Shown here one piece after another: positions 31,301 to 35,557 of a DNA stretch of 35,557 nt. The DNA is from an uncultured Collinsella sp. (GTDB lineage: Bacteria > Actinomycetota > Coriobacteriia > Coriobacteriales > Coriobacteriaceae): assembly GCA_902478995.1 (NCBI GenBank), contig CABSNF010000011.1, positions 1 to 35,557 of the forward strand, given 5' to 3'. Made by a program: the position numbers and the translations under genes. The notes beneath the pieces are model-generated. The model worked only from the letters and a program-made list of their open reading frames with translations, searched no databases and was not told the DNA's origin. How positions within the stretch are numbered: the stretch's first letter is position 1; each line of letters opens with the position of its first letter.

Positions 31301-31734
31301 TTGAGTACAAACTCGATCAACTCGACAAGCTCAAGACCGACTCTACTGGCCGTGGCGCCTCCAAGACCTTCACGTACTATGTGCGCGAGAAGGACGAACA
31401 CTTGACCTATCCGCATTACAAGTTTGATCAGTCGGTCTACAAGTTCACGGTTACGGCAACGGATAATGCCGAAGGACACATCGACTGTGCGGTGACCTAC
31501 AGGAAGGGAACCGTTGACCCCGGCGGTACGTGGAAAGACACCGATAATAAGGACCACGAGTTTCCCGACACTACCCCCACCTTCACCAACACCTACTCCA
31601 CCTCTTTGCCCCTTTCTGGTATGTCGGGCGTCACTCTGACGTACCTTGCCGGCGCGGCGGTGCTTTGCGCTGCTGCGGCCTGGATGCACATTCGTCGTAA
31701 GGCGAATGCGAAGGGAGGTAAGCGTCGTGAATAA
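28318..31734 (+). CDS. Large cell-wall-anchored beta-helix adhesin (pilus operon gene 1)
   Basis: The 1138-residue surface protein starts at ATG 28318 after GGGGAGGAG. A long signal peptide (hydrophobic about 18-40) precedes an acidic Glu/Asp/Asn-rich stretch (about 45-130). A right-handed beta-helix-like region follows (about 170-620), with repeated GG-ITGN type turns such as GGVIAGNSAPSGGGVYAGG. Two pilin-like beta domains of FctA/Cna-B type follow (about 755-880 and 935-1085: LKATKKLKGRDLKKEEFSFT, and KATKVVKG...FTYYVREKDE). The C-terminus is a sorting signal: LPLSG (1097-1101), a hydrophobic span and the tail HIRRKANAKGGKRRE. Ser in place of Thr in the motif is unusual. As the first gene before two pilins it could be the tip adhesin. 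Its stop overlaps the next start. Confidence 0.87.
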   Translation: MKANSDKSKQSNKATRRVLAGVLCGASVLSLVLSLVMPPISQAIANDAQTVSTEETVTGDSSSESTDVENTNNGDTENQNSDDVENGVGDPQPEEQPKDESQAEDNEAVDDGTVSVAEEAAENEEAATAIANGGELRDKLQGVGENQAVSFKLANDIDYPGEIKLEKSGSNITLDLSGHKITHSGDNSNKPLFNITNNAALTVKDSNQGSDQKQTSDGGNNGRVASMDYDTSSGIPTKLTYYVTESTPNGTGTTETLYRHEVSINGAIVGTAAGSTMRLINVYAGGTFNLDSGVITQQYNCNVGNLIYAENGSTVNMSGGYVCGASSSGAGAGIKVSNDKGKASTLKLTGGVIAGNSAPSGGGVYAGGSTVTITGGVISGNSTLPSGTGFGGGIMAEGGSVTVSGGYITNNKYANFCGEDGYGDHGGAGLAARNGTHVTISGGQITGNYSEEAGGGVYVTDVDRNDQTSRQGMAWLNITGGIIASNVSNRSEGAGIRVGQMVDAMINGTEDSKVYITNNHCMSRFDWGGGGIFVQGNSNQGKEYTAGRLFIYNSYISANEAGGYGGGVAVCPTGKTLVTNTEGTAIFGNLSAKDQQDAKADYNSEENSGNEGTPHLSAGGYEGLEHKKNQDADAYNAKEFRENGHADFFLAAEDHKTPIAAVIGKMLGGGDAKYKGSKELTQAITIPANGGVQVYKSIGLSSGVTAQDEAAINAQKVATTFITGNYSWDHGGGIMSNGDLYMGAPEDTYVYPSLKLKATKKLKGRDLKKEEFSFTVYRKNSDNPLAGTTFNRNVCTEVGTAKNDASGNITFDLGEQFATGGTGNEITYYLVEDAGDDPDITCDSSVYEIVVRTQDKPTKLMTVPSKNNPNEEKELLIHNYTITDVNGTKYELDKSGKWVNKKTWSVAKNVDGYYQIICEDGSPTFTNVCTAYDSTGVWIPKATKVVKGGEMKEFTLEFADNENFDSPKTVMTDPDGVITTTADGKKSQPRSFDEIEYKLDQLDKLKTDSTGRGASKTFTYYVREKDEHLTYPHYKFDQSVYKFTVTATDNAEGHIDCAVTYRKGTVDPGGTWKDTDNKDHEFPDTTPTFTNTYSTSLPLSGMSGVTLTYLAGAAVLCAAAAWMHIRRKANAKGGKRRE

Positions 31735-33397
31735 GAAAGTTTGCTCCTTCCCGATCTTGTTTGCGCTGCTTGCCCTCCTGATCGGCACCTGCGCGGTTGT
31801 GTTCCCCGCTTCCGCGCAGGCCGCGCCGACCTCGACCGGTTCCATCACGGTGAGCGGCACCGTGGCGAGCAGCTACGACGCCTACCAGATCTTTAGCGCC
31901 AACGTCGTCGACGGCGACAGCGACGCCAAAATCGCCACCGACCTCGCCTGGGCAAGTGACGCCGTGCGCGACGCCGCGCTGCCTGTGCTGCACAGCGCCG
32001 GCATGCCCAATTCCCAGACCACCGCGCAGGAAGCTGCCGAGTGGCTCAACACCGATTCCCACCTTACGAGCGCGCTGAGCGCACAGCTCGCTCGTTCCCT
32101 CCAGAGCTCTGGCGCCAGGCCTGCGGCCCTTAACGCGGGCACGACGGCCGAGCTGCCCTGTGGCTACTGGCTCATCGTCGCCGGCGACGACGCCATCGCC
32201 CAAGACGAGGCCGGCACCGCGCCGATCATGGCCCTGGTGGGCGGCAGCGCCGTCACCGTCAAGCCCAAGGCGGCGACCCCCAAGGTGGCCAAGCACGTGC
32301 TGGAGGACAGCACCGCCGCCTGGCAGAAGGCCGCCGACGCCACGGTCGCCGACGACCTGTACTGGCGCCTCTCTGCCACGGTCCCGGCCGGGCTCACCGC
32401 CTACGACACCTACGCGGTGCAGTTCGTCGACACCATGGGCGCGGGGCTCGACCCCTCCAAGGTCGTCGCGAGCATGCGCGTGTACGTGGCGGCGGGCGCG
32501 GACGGCGGCTTCGACGCCGTCTCGGCCGGCAGGGACGGGCGCGCCGGCACCGAGCCCGCGAAGGGCTGGACCGACATCACGGCCCAGTGCGCCACCAAGG
32601 TAGCGGCCGACGGCAAGACCTTCACCGTGCGCACCGGCGACCTGATCGCCGCGCTCGGCGGGGCCGACGCCTTTGCCGCGGGCGCCCGCGTGGTCGCCGT
32701 GTACAATGCGCCGCTCAACAGCGCGTGCAACCACGGCATTGCGAAGGGCAACCCCAACGAGGTCTACCTGCGCTACCCGCGCTCTCCCTTTGCCGACCAG
32801 TCCGGCGACGCCGGCTTTACCCGCACGCCGAGCGACGATGCGTGCGCCTACACCTGGGATCTCGCGCTCACCAAGCGCGGCAGCGACGGCGACAAGCCGC
32901 TTGCCGGGGCGGTCCTGAGCATCGCCGACGACCGCGGTCGCACACTGGCGGCCGACGGCACGTGGGATGTGGAGGGCAAGGCCACCGTCACCACGGGCGA
33001 GGACGGCCGCGTGACCGTCTCGGGCGTGGACTCGGGCAAGCTGGAGGTCCGCGAGCTCAAGGCACCTAAGGGCTACACCGCCTTTGAGGGCACGCGTTCC
33101 GTGACGGTCAAGGCCGAGGGTCTGGACGTCGACCAGGTGGCCGCCGCCAAGCCCAAGCTCGCCATCACGGCCGAGTCGCCCCTGCGCGCCGACAGCGCGG
33201 ACGGGTCGACGGGCAGCCTGGAGGCGTCGCTCATCAACACGCCCACCGGCACACCCCCTAGCATTACCACCGGAGGCTTTATGCCCTCGACTGGCGATAT
33301 GGCAATGTACGCCGCGGCCGCCGCAGCGGTCGCCGGAGCCGCGCTCATCGTGGTCGCGCTCCTGGTCAAGCGGGGAGGTGGCAGCCATAAAGAGTAG
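31727..33397 (+). CDS. Isopeptide-forming fimbrial protein (pilin) with MPSTG sorting signal
   Basis: The 556-residue pilin uses the GTG at 31727, preceded by GGGAGGT, and overlaps the upstream gene by 8 bp. It has a signal peptide (hydrophobic about 6-26, then ASAQAAP) and the N-terminal GSITVSGTVASSYDAYQIF typical of SpaA-like backbone pilins. Central isopeptide domains follow, then a Cna-B domain (about 380-450: DLALTKRGSDGDKPLAGAVL, then VRELKAPKGYTAFEG as E-box). The C-terminus is MPSTG (519-523), a hydrophobic span and KRGGGSHKE. Its DNA is far more GC-rich than its neighbours (49 of 60 GC at 32641-32700), which marks it as a module of different history. It could be a shaft or minor subunit. 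Confidence 0.88.
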   Translation: MNKKVCSFPILFALLALLIGTCAVVFPASAQAAPTSTGSITVSGTVASSYDAYQIFSANVVDGDSDAKIATDLAWASDAVRDAALPVLHSAGMPNSQTTAQEAAEWLNTDSHLTSALSAQLARSLQSSGARPAALNAGTTAELPCGYWLIVAGDDAIAQDEAGTAPIMALVGGSAVTVKPKAATPKVAKHVLEDSTAAWQKAADATVADDLYWRLSATVPAGLTAYDTYAVQFVDTMGAGLDPSKVVASMRVYVAAGADGGFDAVSAGRDGRAGTEPAKGWTDITAQCATKVAADGKTFTVRTGDLIAALGGADAFAAGARVVAVYNAPLNSACNHGIAKGNPNEVYLRYPRSPFADQSGDAGFTRTPSDDACAYTWDLALTKRGSDGDKPLAGAVLSIADDRGRTLAADGTWDVEGKATVTTGEDGRVTVSGVDSGKLEVRELKAPKGYTAFEGTRSVTVKAEGLDVDQVAAAKPKLAITAESPLRADSADGSTGSLEASLINTPTGTPPSITTGGFMPSTGDMAMYAAAAAAVAGAALIVVALLVKRGGGSHKE

Positions 33398-33403
33398 CTG
33401 GCA

Positions 33404-33422
33404 GCCCCACAGAGAGTGGGGC
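33404..33422 (+). other. Hairpin between pilin genes 2 and 3, without T-tract
   Basis: GCCCCAC 33404-33410 pairs with GTGGGGC 33416-33422 around AGAGA. No T-run follows, so read-through is expected. It lies in the 108-bp gap before the third pilin and may be an mRNA-processing or stabilising stem that changes the ratio of pilins. Confidence 0.65.
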
Positions 33423-33505
33423 GAGACGTAGCGAAGTAGATGCTAAGACACAGACAGATGATGACCGATCGAATGAGAGTCAAACGGAAAGTAGAGGAAA
33501 AGAAG

Positions 33506-35308
33506 ATGAGCATGAACAAGAACATCGCACGCCTGGCAGTAACCGCCGGCCTCACAGCAGCGCTGAGCTTCGGCGGCGTCATGGCCCCGGTCACGATGGC
33601 GTTTGCGGCGGAGGGTGCGACGGGCAGCATCACGATCAGCCAGGTCAAGGGTAACGAGAACGCCATGTTCAAGGCGTATCAGATCTTTAAGGCAACGGTG
33701 ACCGACGCTGAAAACGGCGGCAAGACCGCTCAGAACATCACGTGGGCAAGCAATACGGTTGGCGCGAAGGTGATTGATGCCATTAAGAAAGACTGGAAGG
33801 GTTATGACAGCTTGGAGGTTAAGGATCAGCTGTCTGGCAAACCTACGGCCCAGGAAGTAGCCGACTTCCTCATGGCACATGCGGGTCCCACTACCGCAGG
33901 ATCAACATCGACTGATGGAACGCGAATCGCTACCAACAATGTTCTCTACGCAGTTGCGAATGCCGTTAAGAGTGAGAACCCTGCCGCGACTAACATCCCT
34001 ACTGGTGGTTCTTGGACTCCTAATTCGGCGAATGGCAACGGCTACTACCTGTTTGTGACCGACGAAAGTAGTCTGGGCACTGGCAAGAAGAACACCGGCA
34101 CGTCTCCGATTTTCGCCCTCGTGGGCGGCGAAGCCGTGACTGTAACTGAGAAGACCAGCATCCCCACTGTCGACAAGCAGATTCTTGCTGCGACTTCTGA
34201 TGATCCCACGAAGCTGCCAAATGGTTGGGCTGGCGTTGCTAACTCTCAAATCGGACAGGAAGTGACCTACAAGCTTACCGGATCGGTCGCCGATAACTAT
34301 GACACCTACGATTCCTATGCATATAAGTTTACGGACACTCTTTCAAAGGGTCTTACCTATACTGACAATAGTGTCGTAGTCTACGCGGTGAACAAGGATC
34401 CGAGTAATCAGGATAAATACGAACTGATCGCTAATAATGATTACACGACAAATAAGGCTAACAATGACGATGGCACCACTACCTTGACTATCGAATTTGG
34501 CGCGAAGGGGGAGAAAAAGGGACTCAAGGATATCTCCAGCGTAAACGCCGACACACAGATCGTTGTCTTCTACAAGGCGAAGCTCAACGCAAGCGCGAAT
34601 ATTGCGGGTGCAAACAACCAGCTGAAGGTCAATCCTAACACCGTTACGCTCGAGTATTCCAACAACCCCATGTCAGGTGGCATTGGCACCTCGGCGTCCG
34701 ATACGGTTGAGGACTACACGTACGGCCTCAAGATCAACAAGGTCGACTTGGGAACGGAGCGGGCTCTGAACGGTGCTCAGTTTACCATTAAGGTGAATAA
34801 ACCAAACGATAAGACCTTGGATGGTAAGTTTGTTGGGAAAGACGGCACCCTCTCCACCGAGGAACATGTATTCCAGACCAATAACGACGGATATTTTACA
34901 GTGAAGGGTCTCGACGCCGGCAAATATACCGTGACAGAGAAACATCTCGAGGGTTATGCCGATATCTCACCGTTCGATTTCGAGATTGTTCCGACCATGT
35001 CAGAGGATGGGACTAAAATTGATGAGATAACGCTTTCTATGTCCCAAACTGACAAGCTTATCGCTGGCATCAATGATGATGGCGAGGGTAAGGTTGGCGA
35101 TAACAAGCTTGAGGTCAAAACTGGCACAGCCACAAACGACGACGGCACCTTCAACATCACCGTCGGCGATACCAAGCAGGTTGGCCTCCCGCTCACCGGT
35201 CTCAACGGCGTGACGTTCACTTGGATCGCTGGTGGCGCGGTGCTGTGCATCGGCGTGGCGCACCTCATCCGCAGCCGTAAGCAGGCTGAGGAGTCCGAGC
35301 AGGAGTAA
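33506..35308 (+). CDS. Isopeptide-forming major-pilin-like fimbrial protein with LPLTG sorting signal
   Basis: The 600-residue pilin starts at ATG 33506, with TAGAGG about 8 nt upstream. It has a signal peptide (about 8-36, ending AFAAE) and the backbone-pilin opening TGSITISQVKGNENAMFKAY. Isopeptide-type domains follow, then a C-terminal Cna-B domain (about 430-520) with LKINKVDLGTERALNGAQFT and the E-box-like KYTVTEKHLEGYAD. The sorting signal is LPLTG (561-565) with a hydrophobic span and basic tail. It is probably the repeated shaft subunit of a sortase-assembled pilus. Its centre is AT-rich (22 of 60 GC at 34321-34380), while the signal peptide and sorting region are GC-rich, so the exposed middle looks exchanged. 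No sortase gene lies in the window. Confidence 0.88.
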   Translation: MSMNKNIARLAVTAGLTAALSFGGVMAPVTMAFAAEGATGSITISQVKGNENAMFKAYQIFKATVTDAENGGKTAQNITWASNTVGAKVIDAIKKDWKGYDSLEVKDQLSGKPTAQEVADFLMAHAGPTTAGSTSTDGTRIATNNVLYAVANAVKSENPAATNIPTGGSWTPNSANGNGYYLFVTDESSLGTGKKNTGTSPIFALVGGEAVTVTEKTSIPTVDKQILAATSDDPTKLPNGWAGVANSQIGQEVTYKLTGSVADNYDTYDSYAYKFTDTLSKGLTYTDNSVVVYAVNKDPSNQDKYELIANNDYTTNKANNDDGTTTLTIEFGAKGEKKGLKDISSVNADTQIVVFYKAKLNASANIAGANNQLKVNPNTVTLEYSNNPMSGGIGTSASDTVEDYTYGLKINKVDLGTERALNGAQFTIKVNKPNDKTLDGKFVGKDGTLSTEEHVFQTNNDGYFTVKGLDAGKYTVTEKHLEGYADISPFDFEIVPTMSEDGTKIDEITLSMSQTDKLIAGINDDGEGKVGDNKLEVKTGTATNDDGTFNITVGDTKQVGLPLTGLNGVTFTWIAGGAVLCIGVAHLIRSRKQAEESEQE

Positions 35309-35409
35309 CGCTCGCTCACCCATCCCCTTTGGCAGGTGGGATGTGATGGCCATGAGACTTGCGGACACTTTTCTCGTCCATCGACGTTCTTGCTTTGCCA
35401 TTCTTTTTT

Positions 35410-35447
35410 CGGGGCAGACTCCGCACTGGAGCCTGCCCCGTTTTTTT
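35410..35447 (+). terminator. Strong rho-independent terminator of the pilus operon
   Basis: CGGGGCAG (35410-35417) pairs with CTGCCCCG (35433-35440), with an inner CTCC/GGAG stem, and is followed by TTTTTTT. The pilus transcript probably ends here, so a sortase gene would need its own promoter. From 35448 to the window end no gene is visible. Confidence 0.92.
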
Positions 35448-35557
35448 GGACAACGCAGGCAGCTTCCATCGTCCGATGCAGACTCGTTCGTCATCGCGTT
35501 TTTTGACTCGTATGAGGTTCGGTTTAAGGTCCGTAGGCGCACGCGCGGTGCGGACGG

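Noticed and set aside
31631..33388. Long minus-strand open frame (585 codons) opposite the second pilin
   Set aside because: It is a by-product of the extreme GC content of the pilin gene. The plus frame has a signal peptide, Cna-B domain and sorting signal, while the antisense frame is low-complexity Arg/Gly/Ala.
35448..35557. Start of a sortase gene at the right edge
   Set aside because: No start codon with a binding site and no sortase motif can be read in the last 110 bases.

Overview
The window looks like a contig from a human-gut actinomycete of the class Coriobacteriia, most likely Collinsella. This rests on a GC-rich backbone, a GlnR-type OmpR regulator beside a type I glutamine synthetase homologue, Gram-positive sortase-anchored pilins, and families of short intergenic palindromes. 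The genus is inferred from general resemblance and was not checked against a database. The first 36 bases are not genomic: positions 3-36 match an Illumina Nextera transposase adapter, so the real sequence starts near 37.

Layout. 37-1500: decayed tyrosine-integrase remnant, an unidentified broken ORF and an array of imperfect palindromes. 1508-3403 (minus): an AAA+ ATPase with four 20-bp tandem repeats before its start, and a YczE-type membrane protein. 3437-8159: a sugar-acid module with GntR regulator, KDPG aldolase (eda), KDG kinase (kdgK) and a divergent LacI regulator. The YczE gene and kdgK share a leader layout: -10 box, LacI-type operator and a covarying hairpin. A second, more complex covarying RNA element lies in front of both the YczE gene and eda. 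8202-9054: a HEPN/MNT toxin-antitoxin pair whose MNT antitoxin carries a fused RHH domain. 9189-11239: a glutamine-synthetase-like protein lacking several canonical active-site residues, followed by a GlnR-like regulator. 11448-12902: HtrA protease.

13007-18919: AT-richer genes (Xre/DUF2975 pair, small secreted and membrane proteins, a lipoprotein and a Tat-exported cysteine-protease-like protein) surround the housekeeping ligase ligA. A 205-bp element with 26-bp terminal inverted repeats lies just upstream of ligA. 19029-21276: MATE transporter and MerR regulator. 21595-22632: a protein with a PD-(D/E)XK-like nuclease domain. 22866-25224: moaA and a moaC-mobB fusion for molybdenum cofactor synthesis. 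25488-27812: MFS transporter and a HAD phosphatase. 28318-35308: a pilus/adhesin operon with a beta-helix adhesin and two isopeptide-type pilins. Their GC content differs sharply, and no sortase lies in the window. A strong terminator closes the operon.

The most promising undescribed material is regulatory. Two structured leader elements, each present twice with compensatory stem changes, tie a membrane protein of unknown function to KDG/KDPG catabolism. The divergent glutamine-synthetase homologue and the RHH-MNT/HEPN module are the next strongest. No rRNA, tRNA or CRISPR array was seen.
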